From positions 1 through 48,247 of the forward strand of contig JANBPK010000978.1 of the NCBI GenBank assembly GCA_027579435.1: a stretch of 48,247 bases of DNA. The letters run 5' to 3'. Both the position numbers and the translations under genes were made by a program. The notes under the pieces were generated by a model that had not been told where the DNA came from, made no database searches, and saw nothing but the letters and a program-made list of their open reading frames with translations. Positions 12,465 to 23,781 of this stretch are shown here, in pieces. Origin of the DNA: Candolleomyces eurysporus (taxonomy: Eukaryota; Basidiomycota; Agaricomycetes; Agaricales; Psathyrellaceae). Each line of letters starts with the position of its first letter. The first letter of the stretch is position 1.

Positions 12465-13558
12465 AACTCCACTGGCACACAAAGTGTGTGGAGGGTTCTG
12501 TTGACGCAAAACGTAGATGTCGCCTGCCAATTTCCGTTGCAGCGTGAGATCGAATGCCTATATGCCCGCTACTTGAATAGTGGGTCTTTAGTAACCTTAA
12601 CGCTTACCTCAGTCTTTTTACTTTACTTGTGGTCAGCGGGCCGTCGCTTCGCGCGGCATGTTCCGAGGCCTCTATTTCAGGACAGGTCGGGAAAGAAAGA
12701 AGATCTCGCGATCACGTTGTACGAAACAGGACAATGCGCTTGGCGCGTCGGGACCCTGGGGTACCCGAGGCTTTAGAGGCCTCGGAACCCAGTGACTTAT
12801 TCCCATATTTCGTACATCCACATCCACCTCTATGTAGGCCTACAAATAAACGTCAATTTAATCTTTCTATCAGCTGCAATAAATTATTTACATCGAGCTA
12901 GAATTTACACACGCTCCAAAGAATAATATGTACATTGATATGAAATATACATTTGTCCCAACCAACTCTATGTGTTGCTGTTCCAAAATATCGTCCCAAC
13001 CACCCGTCTCGTCAAGAAACACTTAATCCTCAATGACCGCGATGCTTGTATGCTTGACCCACAATCGACCGCCCACCGCTCCGGTTCAACTTTACTCATT
13101 GGTGGCAAGATGTCTGATTCCGGATGGACGTTACAGTGCGGATGTGCCTTGGCATTCCGATTCGCGGTCGACTTGGAATGGAACGATATATGAATGGCCT
13201 GGAAGCAGCTAGAATCATTCCCAGTGTGTTGTGTTTTTGCTTACTTTCTAACGTCTGTGTATTATTGTTATTGAGGGGCCTTTTAAGAAGTGCTAGTACC
13301 ATGTACACAGAAAGACAAGTGGTACATGCCTATGAACTTACAAATTTCTGGAACAACCGGAACAAATCGTTCCACGTAGCGGGCGTTGCGGCGAAGCCAC
13401 CTTCAAGGGTTATGTAGGAGCGTGTCAATCTAGCCCTTGCTAGGTGGTGTAGTCTTCGGGGAGATCGCAGAGCGTTAGATCGGCAGTGGTCCGCTTGTTC
13501 GTGGTTTGTAACACTGATCTACAATTATCTTCGGAGTCACGGTGGGGCCGCTACGATC
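12465..13558. other. Unexplained ~1.1-kb insertion in the duplicated spacer
   Basis: The sister spacers read straight through from GACCTGTC to ATGGC (8904, 18507, 30218). Here about 1.1 kb of unrelated DNA separates the two, and homology resumes at CATGGCTTCGAGCCC (13559). It has a GC-rich left part (12630-12780) and an AT-rich centre (12840-12970). I find no clear terminal repeat, target duplication or conserved coding frame. Confidence 0.5.
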
Positions 13559-13676
13559 ATGGCTTCGAGCCCACAGATGATCTCATGACCGCCAAAGTTT
13601 CTCGGCGTTTAAAGCAATGAGAAACATAGAGCAGAAGCCTCGTTTTCTTCCTTTCAACCCCAGTATTGTCAACGAA

Positions 13677-14055
13677 ATGGCGCACCCGCATATCTGGCCC
13701 AGTAAGTACCTTTTCTACACCATCGGCAACACGAGCGCGGTCTCGCTAACCATGGACCTGTAGCCGGAAGAGCCTGCGCGCATCCTCCTTCTAGGCTGAG
13801 GTGACCAACGCAGCATCCTGTATACTCAGGCTAAGTATCATACTGTCTGCACAGAGAATCCGAACTTATGTTGATCCGATCAGGTATTATATTGACGGGG
13901 AACTCACCCAATGGTTGTAGCTGAACGATTACTCGACTTTACGTGCTGTGATATCGACCCAGGCGTACTAGGTAGGTCCGTTCGATCCCAGTCTCGTGCG
14001 AGTGTGCCTGATATGCTCTTCGACCCAAACCAGAAACGTCACGGTGCTACTGTTC
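13677..14055 (+). pseudogene. DUF4470/MYND 5' relic 2
   Basis: A second copy of the relic at 9029. The start reads MAHPHIWPSKYLFYTIGNTS, then an in-frame TAG follows MDL (about 13761), a second stop follows LLLG, and about 20 extra bases lie before the exon 1 donor. Exon 2 is visible at 13919-13970 (LLDFTCC-like). It ends at the same junction with NUBPL sequence as relic 1. Confidence 0.85.
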
Positions 14056-14391
14056 ACCTTCTTCTGAAAACCAAGAGCAAAAGCCTGATTTACTGAACGA
14101 AATTGAACCTTTTAGCTATAGAAAAAGGTATAGAGACAGATTTAAACGTACCAGCCACAGTACTCTTCCTAACTCCACCCTTTCCACCCGCAACAGCGGC
14201 GACTTTCTTGACATTGGTAATTGCCCGCTTTGCTGGTGGCCCTGAACGTCTTGGAAGACGATGAGTTGGTCGAGATGTATTTTGGGGCAATCCTAAAGGA
14301 TTTTCATGTCGTATAGAAGCCGAGTTTGTGATGAAGCGCGTTAGAAGCTGTTAGTCGCGTGGCGAAGTGGTGGATGCGGTGAGAGAACCAT
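14056..14391 (-). pseudogene. NUBPL 5' exon relic 2
   Basis: From the start codon at 14391 it reads [13 protein letters not shown], then a lost G (TTAGTCG for TTGAGTCG) breaks the frame. Further on it reads KRAITNVKK and GGKGGVRKSTVA, so the P-loop has Gly and Arg where the functional copy has Ser and Gly. Only exon 1, intron 1 and the edge of exon 2 are present. Confidence 0.88.
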
Positions 14392-14761
14392 TTTGACAAG
14401 CGCGCCTCGATTAGGTCAGCGCGATCTCCCTTCACTATCGCTGATCTTCGTACTAATTAGTTTGCAGACCCTTGGTGAATCACAGTTTGGATCCCAACCG
14501 GGCTGGCGTATCGACTTGTTTGCTTGTTGGCAAGTTCTGTGGCTAGTGAGCCTCATATTGAGTCGCCTCAGATCACCGAGATTGCTGTGCTTGTGTAGCC
14601 CTGTGCTCAGATTCACTTTGCCCTAAATCCTCGCACTGAAGCGCCTAACTTGGATAGCAATTCCCCCAGAGCGCTCTTCAACGAATGGCGCGCCGCACCA
14701 GTGTCCTGAAGGAGCATGGAGAAGCCTGGTTGGCATTGGCCTACACACGCTCAAGCAGGTA

Positions 14762-14979
14762 GTGACATCAGTAAACCTACAATTCGCTTCCCCGCTTTTG
14801 GAAGCGCTCTCACACGCAAAAATGCACGGAAAAGCAATCGAAAAGCTGAAAAGTCGGAAGCTGGCAAGCTAAGGCTGATTTGGGCAAAAAGCTCTGCCAA
14901 ATTTGGCGGGGGCCTAGCCCNAAAAAAGGTCAAAAGAGGCTAAAAGCTTCGAAGCGAATTGCCGGTTTCCTGATGGCCC
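14762..14979. mobile_element. 218-bp TA-flanked MITE (Tc1/mariner-like)
   Basis: The left end GTGACATCAGTAAACC and the reverse complement of the right end GGGCCATCAGGAAACC are similar, and both continue into CAATTCGCTTC, giving an imperfect terminal inverted repeat of about 29 bp. TA lies on each side (14760-14761 and 14980-14981). The spacers of copies 1 and 2 read through the empty site (AGGCAGTGTGTATG). A TA duplication with such ends fits Tc1/mariner-related non-autonomous elements. There is no coding capacity. Confidence 0.85.
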
Positions 14980-15261
14980 TAGTGTGTATGTTTGTTAAGT
15001 ACCCATGCCATGCACACGCTGGAAGGCGGCTCTCTCTGCTTTCCTGATCCGTTTGTGAATTCCCTACAAAAGTGGCCTTCGTCTCTCATTTATTCCAAAC
15101 GACATATCAACGACCATCTGCGCACAACTCAGCACTCAGCGTTCAGCGTCTACTTACATACTACCCACCAACTGACTACCGACAACAGCCACTCACCAAC
15201 GACAAATCTATTATTTTCCACCAAGATTTACCCATCATTTCCCGGAACTTGAAGAATTGAG

Positions 15262-16599
15262 ATGAACTCAGATTGGCAGTACTGGGAGAACCTTTTCGCT
15301 GAGCTTGATGAACAAGCAAAGGCGTTCCCGGACCCACCTATTGCCTCAGGCCAACATGATGTACTTCCTGAAGACTTTATTATGGGAACTCTCCCCAATT
15401 TTGGACCGAACGGGCACAACTTCGCAGACTACTTCGGCTCCATTGAGTCGACTCTTCAGTATCGGCCAGACTTCACTTTTGGCGGCAATCCCATGGCGGC
15501 AGGATCGGCTCCTGCAATTCCAGGGACTATTCCACATTTTCAAGGATCAAGCTCAACTCTGCCAACATATCTATCATCTGACGCCTCTTCTTCGCACCCC
15601 GCACCCCAAGCCTCGTCAAATGGTACTGGGTTTCTGTACTCCTACCAGGCAAATAACTCTGGACTAGTGCACCAATCACTGAACAGGGACTTCGTTGAGA
15701 CTGTCGCTGGGTCGTCAAACTTTCAGAGAGTACCTTCCCAACCGACGTTTGAGCAAACGCCCCAGAAGGAAGGGAGAGCCACGGTGGCTTCCAACCCCCT
15801 TGGCGCTACGTCTCGTGCGCCCATAGCTCGTTCACCACACGCTTCCCAGTCGTCATCGAATGCTGGCCAGGAATCTAGGAAGGGCAAGAGGGCTGACTCG
15901 GCCTTTCTTCAAGGTGCCAGTGGTCTGAAAGGTCCAGCTGGATCTTCGAATTCTACCTCCAAAAACACGACAACTACGGCGGCAGGGCTGCCGACTTCCT
16001 CTGGGGCAAGCTCGGCGACCGCTACTCCGAGCGAAGGACGTTCTCGAGATCAGACCACCGGGACAGCAAGCTCATCATCTTTGAGCACGCACGCTGCTTT
16101 ACTCGATCCTCCGATTCCCAAAGTTAAATTCGACTGCTTCACCAGGCCAATGGTTGCTCCTCACGGGAAAGAAACTCACCCGTATGCTCATTTGGCCATC
16201 CTCCATGTACACCGCATGCGGAACCCTTCTTCTGCGAACCCTTTGGCTCCCCCAGTATACGATCCCTCCGGTGAACACTACGTCGACCTCGTTCGGAACC
16301 CTACCTGCCCAAAGTTGGTGCACCAGCGCTGGCAGTACTGCAGTGGAAAACTACAGACAAACCATAGCCAGCGCAAGAGCAAAAGCCCGCAGATATTCAG
16401 GTGTGAGGAGTGCGGGGAGGTGTTTTCGAGAGATAAAGAGCTGGACAGGCATTTGAAGAAGTCGTGCAAGATGAAAGAGATTACTGAGTGGATTCAGTGT
16501 ATCCAGTGCAGGCACATAATCACGGCGAGGGATGATGGTTTTCTGCGGCATGTTAGGACGTGTAATGTACCGGTTAAATCTAGGAAGGAGGGGAGCTGA
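15262..16599 (+). CDS. Zinc-finger gene family, copy 3 (two fingers, open frame)
   Basis: An uninterrupted frame of 445 residues starting MNSDWQYWENLFAELDEQ. It has the same plan as copy 1: acidic N-terminus, long Ser/Thr/Pro-rich middle, the YDPSG block, RWQYC, then two C2HC-type fingers, CEECGEVFSRDKELDRH and CIQCRHIITARDDGFLRH. It extends past finger 2 by VPVKSRKEGS. Relative to copy 1 it contains an extra block (LNRDFVETVAG, SRAPIARSPHASQS) also present in copy 2, so copies 2 and 3 are closest. It is the only complete copy besides copy 1. Function is unknown. Confidence 0.75.
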   Translation: MNSDWQYWENLFAELDEQAKAFPDPPIASGQHDVLPEDFIMGTLPNFGPNGHNFADYFGSIESTLQYRPDFTFGGNPMAAGSAPAIPGTIPHFQGSSSTLPTYLSSDASSSHPAPQASSNGTGFLYSYQANNSGLVHQSLNRDFVETVAGSSNFQRVPSQPTFEQTPQKEGRATVASNPLGATSRAPIARSPHASQSSSNAGQESRKGKRADSAFLQGASGLKGPAGSSNSTSKNTTTTAAGLPTSSGASSATATPSEGRSRDQTTGTASSSSLSTHAALLDPPIPKVKFDCFTRPMVAPHGKETHPYAHLAILHVHRMRNPSSANPLAPPVYDPSGEHYVDLVRNPTCPKLVHQRWQYCSGKLQTNHSQRKSKSPQIFRCEECGEVFSRDKELDRHLKKSCKMKEITEWIQCIQCRHIITARDDGFLRHVRTCNVPVKSRKEGS

Positions 16600-17244
16600 G
16601 AAGAGTCAGAGCGGTGATGCATGGACACCCTCTTGTTATACAGTAGAGCTAGAAGATCCGAACTTAATTTGATTCCGTATCATACACAAAACTCCAAAAC
16701 TAATATTCTTATGCGATTGGAAAGAGTGACTGCTGGAGCTGAGCATGAGGCTGATTATCGGACAATGAGCTTAAGAGAAGGGCCGCTGGATGAGTTCTCG
16801 GCTGCGATCTCCCTTCTTTACTGTCACTGATCTTCATACTCACTTGTTTTGCAGATCCTTAGTGAATCACCTTTTGGATCTCAACCGGGCTGTATGTCGA
16901 CTTCTTTTGCTTGTTGGCGAGTTTGGGGCCAGTGAGTCCCATATTGAGTCGCCTCAGTGCCCGAAGTCAGCGTATCCTTGCTCTGGCAACACCAAGATCG
17001 CAAAGGGATAATTTCATTGTCGCGCAGAAAAAGATTTCTTCGTTGGACGGCCGAATGCATTCCTCATTACGCTTCGAATGGATTGGTATGGAATACGGAC
17101 TTGAATGACCGATACTGCTGTGCTTGTGTAGACCCGTGTTCAGATTCATCGCGCTTCAAGACTTCACACTGAAGCGCCTAACTTGGATAGCAACCGCCCA
17201 AGGCGCTTTGATGTTGTCCCTTCAACGAACAGCTGCGTCAGTTG
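16600..17244. repeat. Shortened duplicated spacer before copy 4
   Basis: The 3' flank of copy 3 joins directly, near 16803, to sequence homologous to the NUBPL upstream region (CGATCTCCCT at 6288). The intervening MYND and NUBPL pieces found in the other units are deleted. No gene is seen. Confidence 0.6.
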
Positions 17245-18260
17245 TCGCCAGATAATATCACGTTTTTGTACTCCGGCCAGGCAGATAACTCTGAACCAGT
17301 GCATCAACTACTGAACAGGGAGACCCTTTCGACTATGACTGGCTTGTCAAAATTTCAGAGAGCACCTTCCCAACCGACCATTCAAGAAGCGTCCCAGCTG
17401 AAATGAGGAACCACGGCTGCTTCCAACCCCCTTGACGATATGGCTTGTTCACCATGCGTGCCCCATTGGTCGTCGAAGATTGGTTAGGAATCTAGGAAGG
17501 GCTGTTCCAATCCTACCTCCAACAACGCGACGACGACGACGGCAGGACTGCCGACTTCCTACTTTGGGGCAGGCTGGGAGCACTTCGATCAGGTATCAGA
17601 GCCGCCATCTCTGGATGACTGCAATGTATTCTGGCAGAAATTTGACTGGCTGGAACAGCCGAACGCAGCGTCAAAAGAAACCAAGACGACGACCGCTATT
17701 CCACGCAAAAGGTGTTCTCGGAATGAGACCACCGGCACAGCAAGCTCATCATCTTGGGACCTCCACGCTGCTTCACTCAATCCTCCACTTCCCCAAGTTG
17801 ATTTTGACTGCTTCACAGGACCAATGGTCGTTCCTCCCGGGAGACAACCTCATCCACACGCTCGTTTGGCCATCCTCCATGTACACCACCTGCGGAAGCC
17901 TTCTTCGCCTTGTTCCGCGAGTCCTGAGGTTCCCCCGGTCTACGATCCTTCCGGTACATGCTACGCCCACCTCGTTTGGAACCCCACCTGTCCAAAGTTG
18001 AAGCAACAGCGTTGGAAATACTGGAATAGAAAGCTACGGACGAACCATAGCCAGCGCAAGAGCGAAACCCTGCAGACATTCACAGGTGCGAAAAGTGCGG
18101 GGAGGCGTTTTCGAGATATGCAGAGCTAGCCAGACATTGGAAAAAGTCGTGCAAGCTGAGAGACATTATTGAGTGGATTCAGTGTAACCAGTGCGGGCAT
18201 ATGGTTACGGCGAGGGATGGTGGTTTTGCGCGCATGTCAGGTCGTGCAAGGTACCGGAGA
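17245..18260 (+). pseudogene. Zinc-finger gene family, copy 4, decayed
   Basis: Homology to copy 1 starts abruptly in the middle of the gene (CAGATAATATCACG), so the first ~130 codons and the start are deleted. Stops and frameshifts follow: a TGA at about 17404, a TAG in TGGTTAGGAATC, a frameshift near 18082 before finger 1, and a lost base in GCGCATG that breaks finger 2. Blocks such as YDPSGTCY and CGHMVTARD remain readable. It most resembles copy 1. Confidence 0.88.
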
Positions 18261-18568
18261 AATCTTGGAAGAAGAGTCAGAGAGTCCTGGTACTGTGGCG
18301 CTTATCTGGCTTTGCTGACTAAGCGACCTACATTTCCTCAGGCTCACCTGGTCACTTCCCCTTCCTACTGATTGCTCAACGACGGGTTGCCTCCAAACGC
18401 CAACTGAAGATGGCCTGCAATGCGCCGACGAATGCACCTGAACGCGCTGCCACCCATGTGTACTTCCCTTGCAGCGACGGTCCACTAACTTTCGATTGAA
18501 TAGGACCTGTCATGGCTGCCCACAGATGATCTCATGACCTTCTCGGCGTTTAAGGCAATGAGAAACGG

Positions 18569-18577
18569 TATATATAG
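18569..18577 (+). promoter_or_regulatory. TATA box of DUF4470/MYND gene A
   Basis: TATATATAG lies 48 bp before the start codon at 18625. The equivalent place in gene B is TATATAAAG, in gene C it is degraded to TGTATAGAG, and in the two relics it is ACATCC and ACATAG. Short spacing implies a very short 5' UTR. Confidence 0.6.
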
Positions 18578-18624
18578 AGGAGGAGCCTCGTTTCCTTCCT
18601 TTCAACCCCGGCATTGTCAACGAA

Positions 18625-21600
18625 ATGGCACACCCACTCATCTGGCCCAGCAAGTACTTTTTCTACGCCATCGGCAACACGAGCGCGGTTTCGGTGACCA
18701 TGGACCTGTCACCGGAAGAACCTGCGCGCATCCTCCTTCTAGGCTGTGGTGACCCGCGCAACATCCTGTATACTGTCTTCACTGAAAAACCCAACTGTAC
18801 GTTGATCAGATCAGGTATCTCGATGGGGAGCTCATCCAATGGTCGTAGCTGAACGTTTACTCGACTTTACGTGCTGCGATATCGACCCAGGCGTACTAGG
18901 TAGGTATGTTTGATATTGGTCTTGTCCCAGTGTGCCTGACGTGCTCTTTGACTCAAGCCAGGAACGTGCTACTGTTCACTTTGATCGCGGACGGACACCC
19001 AGAGACGGAGGTCTGGAACATCTTCTTCCACTTCAAGCTGGACGAAAAATCGCACACCATCCTCATAGAACAGTGCAAGAAGCTGATCGATTTGGCAGAA
19101 ACAGCTCAGAAATGGAGAAAATCCTCGTATGGCGGCACCCTCAAGATGAGCACCGACTACACACTTTCAGAGATCAGGCGTCACTGGGAGCTGTATGTTG
19201 CCATGCCCGATCTCCCTAGCGAACGTCGCAACGCCATTAACCAAGAATTCGTGGCCATATGGAGAAACAACAGCAATAATGGGCACTATAGCACCGCCTG
19301 GCGATCGTTGGGTCCTGTCATGCTCGAAGGCCTCTACACGATCAACGACTCGCTCCAGCACTATTGGAAAACGGGTACGACATTCAGGGACGGGAAGAAC
19401 ATTGCCGCCGCCACCATTCTTAACCCCACTTTCGTCTATTCTCTCGCCGGGGAAGGGTGTTCTCTTCATTACGGCACCGACCCCCTTACACCTTTTCATC
19501 TGGCCCCTATTTTCGCGGGCTCCAAACCCAATCCTACTATCCTTGAGGTCGTCAAAGCGGTGAAGGCGCAGTTTAGCGATTGGTGCTCTTCGTATCGAAA
19601 GGCCCTCTCTTCCCCTTCCCCTCCCATCGTACGTTCATTTGTGGGCGAAGCCACGGCGGTATGCCACGCTATCCGTGTATTTGCCAACAGTGGGGCCCTT
19701 AATCCCGGAATCCCGGTCGCTCAATGGAAGACTCAGCTCGTCCAATTCAGCCAATGGGAATACGTCGACTCCCCAACTCCCGCTCCTACCGACTTCAACG
19801 TCATCCATACCTCGAACCTCGAAGATCACATCGGCTTGTTGAACATTCTCATCCCAGCTACCCCTCTTCTGTCACCAACCCCCTCGAGCGTCCTCTACAC
19901 GGAATCATTACTGTGGGTGGGCGATGATGCAACGAAAGAATTCATCGAACACCTTCACGGCGATATCACAGTGATGGGGTTGATTCTTGGCGTGTGTCCC
20001 GTGGACTATTTGTCAGGGTTCACGACACGAAGCAACACCCATGAGTTGCTGATGAATCTGCAGACTTCAAGGGGTAGTTCAAAGGGTAGTTCAAAGGGGA
20101 AGAAGTCGAAGGACAAGTCGAAGGAAAAGCTGGAGGACGCCCGAGTCAGCCAGTTCCAACAACTAGTAACGTGGAAGGCGCCAACATCCTGCGACCCCAT
20201 TGCATCCCAGCTCCCGGTTCCCCGACCTTCGTACGACCCCTACCAGATGTCAACTTTCCTTTACGACATGTACCAATCGCTCTATGCCACGGAGTCCGCG
20301 ATGAACTTCTGGAGTCAGAATCAGGCGAATCCCCTCCGAGCGCTACAAGCATCCAACATCACGACTCATTATACGCGAGAGGCGTTCGTCTTGTTTCTCA
20401 AAATAATCAAGGATCGCCTCCAGCCTACAGACGATGAATGGAGGACCACCATCGAGGGATTCAACGAACGGCTTCTGTCCACCTGGTCTAGGATGAACAT
20501 GGAGACGATGCACTACCAAGATTTGTGTGGGCATCTGGTTCGCTACGGCTTATACAGAGCTCAGAGCTTTGAACCCAGGGCTCGGAAGATGGGGCCCTTC
20601 GCGGCTTGGAACACCATCCCGGACCTCATCCGGATCGTTCTCGTGGTTCCACGGGATGCTCTGTGGGTGTTAGAGGGTTCGAAACCAGAGGAGGTTGGAA
20701 CCCCACCTTTGCAGTGCGACATCACCGGCGTAAATTGCTCCAACCTGTTCACTTCCGTTCATGCTGCGTTCGGGCGAGCGGTTAGTTTCGGGACGCCTGC
20801 GAATCCGCAGGTCAGGTTCGAAGAAGATATCAAGGGCTGGAAGGGAAAGTCATCATTGGTGGTGTCGTTCACCGCTCCATCTTACCTCCTCACCGAGCTC
20901 GAGCCTTACCAGAGCCTGACAGTCAACTTCGCGGTCCGGAACACCCCCGCGGCTTGTATGACGCTCATCAAGAAATTGGGTATTCAACTTCGGATTTATA
21001 GCGCGAAGTTGATGGATTCGAGCTTGGTTCATATTCTTCCCGAGTCACCTCTTCCCGCCCGCCGACGAAATCCTGGACAACCTTCCCCACGTCCACAACC
21101 CACCGCCGCCCTAGCGCAGATCGGGGAGGCTGATCGGGCGGTTCTCCAGTTCAATGAAGATTGTGAGGAGGTTTCGACCTTGGGCGTACGTATTTCCTTG
21201 ACAGACGAGAAGTCGGTGCAACTCTTCTCTTCTGAAGGGAGCAAGGTCGTTCCAGAGCTCGAGCAGATCTCAGCTTGTGTCATTCGGGTGAAGCTGGGCG
21301 AACGGATCCAAGATCTCGCTTACCCTTTCCCCGTCATGGGAAGCCAGCATCGGTTGAGGCTCGCTCGCAAGTCCCGCTACATCGAGGTGAGGCTTAAGTC
21401 TTCGATACACTCTTCCTTGCGTCTGACGATCTTTTACGCTGCAGGTTCTAGTCCCGACTTCCCGATCGTTTGCGCTCGATGGGATGAAACTCAACCCATA
21501 TCCTGTCATCCGTAACGGTTCCACGGTGTCGCCGTGGAGTGTCCACCGCGTCCCTGTCTCGATGATGCCTGCAGTCAATCTCAACGCAAAGGGCTTCGAT

Positions 21601-22371
21601 CAATGGCTAAATCCGCACGTCGGTTCCATGATGTCCAAACGGGAGAGGTCGATGAGAAAGAAGCACAAGCACGATGCGCTCATGTATGTGAAGGACACCA
21701 TCCATTCAATCATGGTTGGAGCGTCGGGTATTCAGAACGGACCACCCAGGCGACTATTCAGCCTTACCGACGAACAGACCAATAACTGCGACACCATCAT
21801 CTTCATTAGCGACGTTCGGTTCGACCTGGCCTCGCATACTGTGGTCTGCGATGGCTATGTACTTCCGCTCACCAAAGCTTTCCTGCTGTCGGTCGAAACC
21901 CAATTCGCAAAATTGGTGACGCAGGGAAACCTTGCGTCCATACCTGTTTTCGACGGGGAGATGCAAAGCTGGAAACAACTTCTCCCTTCGTTTGTCGAGA
22001 GGTGCCGAACCACTTGGACGCATGGCCCGAACTGCGAGTATCTCTCCCAGGGACGCATTCCTCTTACCGAAGACATGGAGAAAAATCCGCTCTGTAGCTG
22101 CGGTAAAGGGAAGGACGTCGAAGGGATGAAAAAGGTGGATCTGTGGAAGCCGTTCGCGTCATACGTGACCAGGATCGCAATTTCTCCGCTGTTCGCCGTG
22201 TCATATCTTGAGACTGTTGGCCGGTCCTCTGAACCACGAAAATGCTCTGTGTGTCGGGGCAAGGGGAAGCCAAGTCTCAAGGCATGCTCGGGGTGCAAGA
22301 AGGTGCGTTATTGTTCGACGGAGTGTCAGAAGAAAGATTGGAAGTCACATAAACCGAAGTGTAAGCCGTGA
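18625..22371 (+). CDS. DUF4470 and MYND zinc-finger protein, array copy A
   Basis: Exons 18625-18796, 18849-18899, 18958-21386 and 21445-22371 join to 1192 residues. The N-terminus (MAHPLIWPSKYFFYAIGN, ILLLGCGDPRNILYT, DFTCCDIDP, NVLLFTLIADG) matches the DUF4470 domain found in fungal MYND proteins and, distantly, in the animal dynein-assembly factor DNAAF3. A large helical-looking middle follows, with a Lys/Ser-rich linker (20071-20135). The C-terminus (1151-1190) is a complete MYND finger, CSVC...CSGC...YCSTEC...H...C, a protein-interaction zinc module. The DUF4470 Rossmann-like GxGD region suggests nucleotide or cofactor binding, but no activity is established. Its flanks duplicate those of B and C. 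Biological role unknown; the domain calls are strong. Confidence 0.9.
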
Positions 22372-23104
22372 GGCCTAGTCTGTTACTTTCACTCTTTCTT
22401 CAGACCCTCGACTGGGTGGAAACATTCTTCTCCTCTTAATTTCCTTTCTTTTCTGGGTTCTTGGAATGTTCGTGACGCTAACCAACTCTGTGAGCGGAGC
22501 CTGTGGAATATATATGGTACTCAGTTATAACAATGAATATAAAATTCTGACTCGCTCTATCGAAAAACGGATCCCTGAACTACCCTCGAGGGATTCAAAT
22601 TGCTGCGCGAGGCGATCGAGGCCTGACGAATACCCCATCACACTTGTCACAAGTAGATGTGTGATGTTTTAGTGCGGCCTTTGGCCTGGCCCCTGAGCTC
22701 CCTGGCCAACCTTAACGTGCTCACAGCTTCTTGGACGACGTACGACACCAAGGGGCCTCTCTGCCACTGTACCGTAGTGGAGTTCAACGGCACCTGCCAC
22801 CCTTGATCATGACACTTCGAAGCTTGTTGCACGCCTGCCCAAAGCTAGCTATAGGATCCAGCCTCTACAGCCTTTGGGCTCCCAGGCCGGCCAGATGGGT
22901 CAGCAATCCTTGAAAAGTGGGGGGAGGGAGGAAAGGATAAAGACAGCCACCTTTCTCATGAATCATGATAACGAAACTCACGCAGATGAGGTCGACGGCG
23001 GTGACCCCAAGACTCTTCCCGTAATACCAGACCATCAGCCGTAGAGTGTTGCAACAGGCATGTATAGCTGTTGACTGTTTCTTCTGCTCAAGGGCTTACT
23101 ACAT
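22372..23104. repeat. Duplicated 3' flank of MYND gene A
   Basis: About 730 bp related to the flanks after gene B (27500-28060) and gene C (34037-34800). Shared words include ACTCTTTCTTCAGACCCTCGACT right after the stop, TGTGAGCGGAGCCTGTGGA, and GAATATAAAATTCTGA, the last a likely polyadenylation region. No coding frame is shared. Confidence 0.6.
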
Positions 23105-23311
23105 ATGATAGGTCAATCTCCTCTCATCCGAGTCGAGAACGATCGAAGTCACCAGGAAATTATAGATAGCCAGACGCTCGTATTGGCCTGCATTGCGTGC
23201 CTGCGGGAAGAGACAAGGGAACAGTGGACTCGTTACAACACACTGTCGCCAATTTCTTGCCTGCCGACGGGGATTCTGTGCGAAGTATGTTGCGTACACA
23301 GTCCCAGCTGA
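23105..23311 (+). pseudogene. F-box gene 5' relic
   Basis: It begins ATGATAGGTCAATC and reads LACIACLREETREQWTRYNTL, then SPISCLPTGILCEV, clearly the same gene as the F-box pseudogene at 34807. It is cut after about 65 codons, where it joins the 3' flank of a zinc-finger unit (GATGTTCTCATGAGA near 23308). It marks a recombination breakpoint. Confidence 0.75.
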
Positions 23312-23725
23312 TGTTCTCATGAGACTGGAAAGAGCGAGAGTTGGAGTTGAGTATAAAGCTGATGGCCTGACCTTAAGAAGCGCCGCAGGTCGAATTCTTG
23401 ACGAGATTGCGTTCCCCTTCTGATATACGAGCCTCGAGGCGCCAACTTATTGTCTTCGCTGACTAAGCGACCGATATTTCAAGTTCGCCCGCTTTCCTCT
23501 TCCCATCTTCCTCGAATCTATGATTACTCAATGACAGGTCGCCGCAAAAGGCTGCTCTAAGGTGGTCTCAATTCGCTCAATAAAACACTGGAATGCACTG
23601 CCACCTACTGCTTGCAACGACCGTCGAAGACGGAGTCAATAGCACCCGTCAAGGCTTGGAGCCCACAGATGATCTCATGACCAGCCAAAGTTTCTCAGCG
23701 TCTAAGGTAAGGCACTGCAGAACGG
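23312..23725. repeat. Duplicated spacer before MYND gene B
   Basis: Homologous to 8510-8990 and 18290-18560. It carries the CCGTCGAAGACGG and GATCTCATGACC landmarks. No gene is seen. Confidence 0.55.
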
Positions 23726-23734
23726 TATATAAAG
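23726..23734 (+). promoter_or_regulatory. TATA box of DUF4470/MYND gene B
   Basis: TATATAAAG sits 48 bp before the start codon at 23782, the same spacing as in gene A. Confidence 0.65.
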
Positions 23735-23781
23735 AGTAGAGGCCTCTTTTCCTTCCTTTTTGCCCTGGTATTGTCAACGAA

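Noticed and set aside
12207..12776. 189-codon plus-strand frame across the spacer and inserted DNA
   Set aside because: It crosses the junction between the duplicated spacer and unrelated DNA, has no paralogue and no recognisable domain.
17432..18001. 189-codon open frame in zinc-finger copy 4
   Set aside because: It runs in a frame different from the paralogue proteins; the true frame is broken, so this is a chance frame in a pseudogene.
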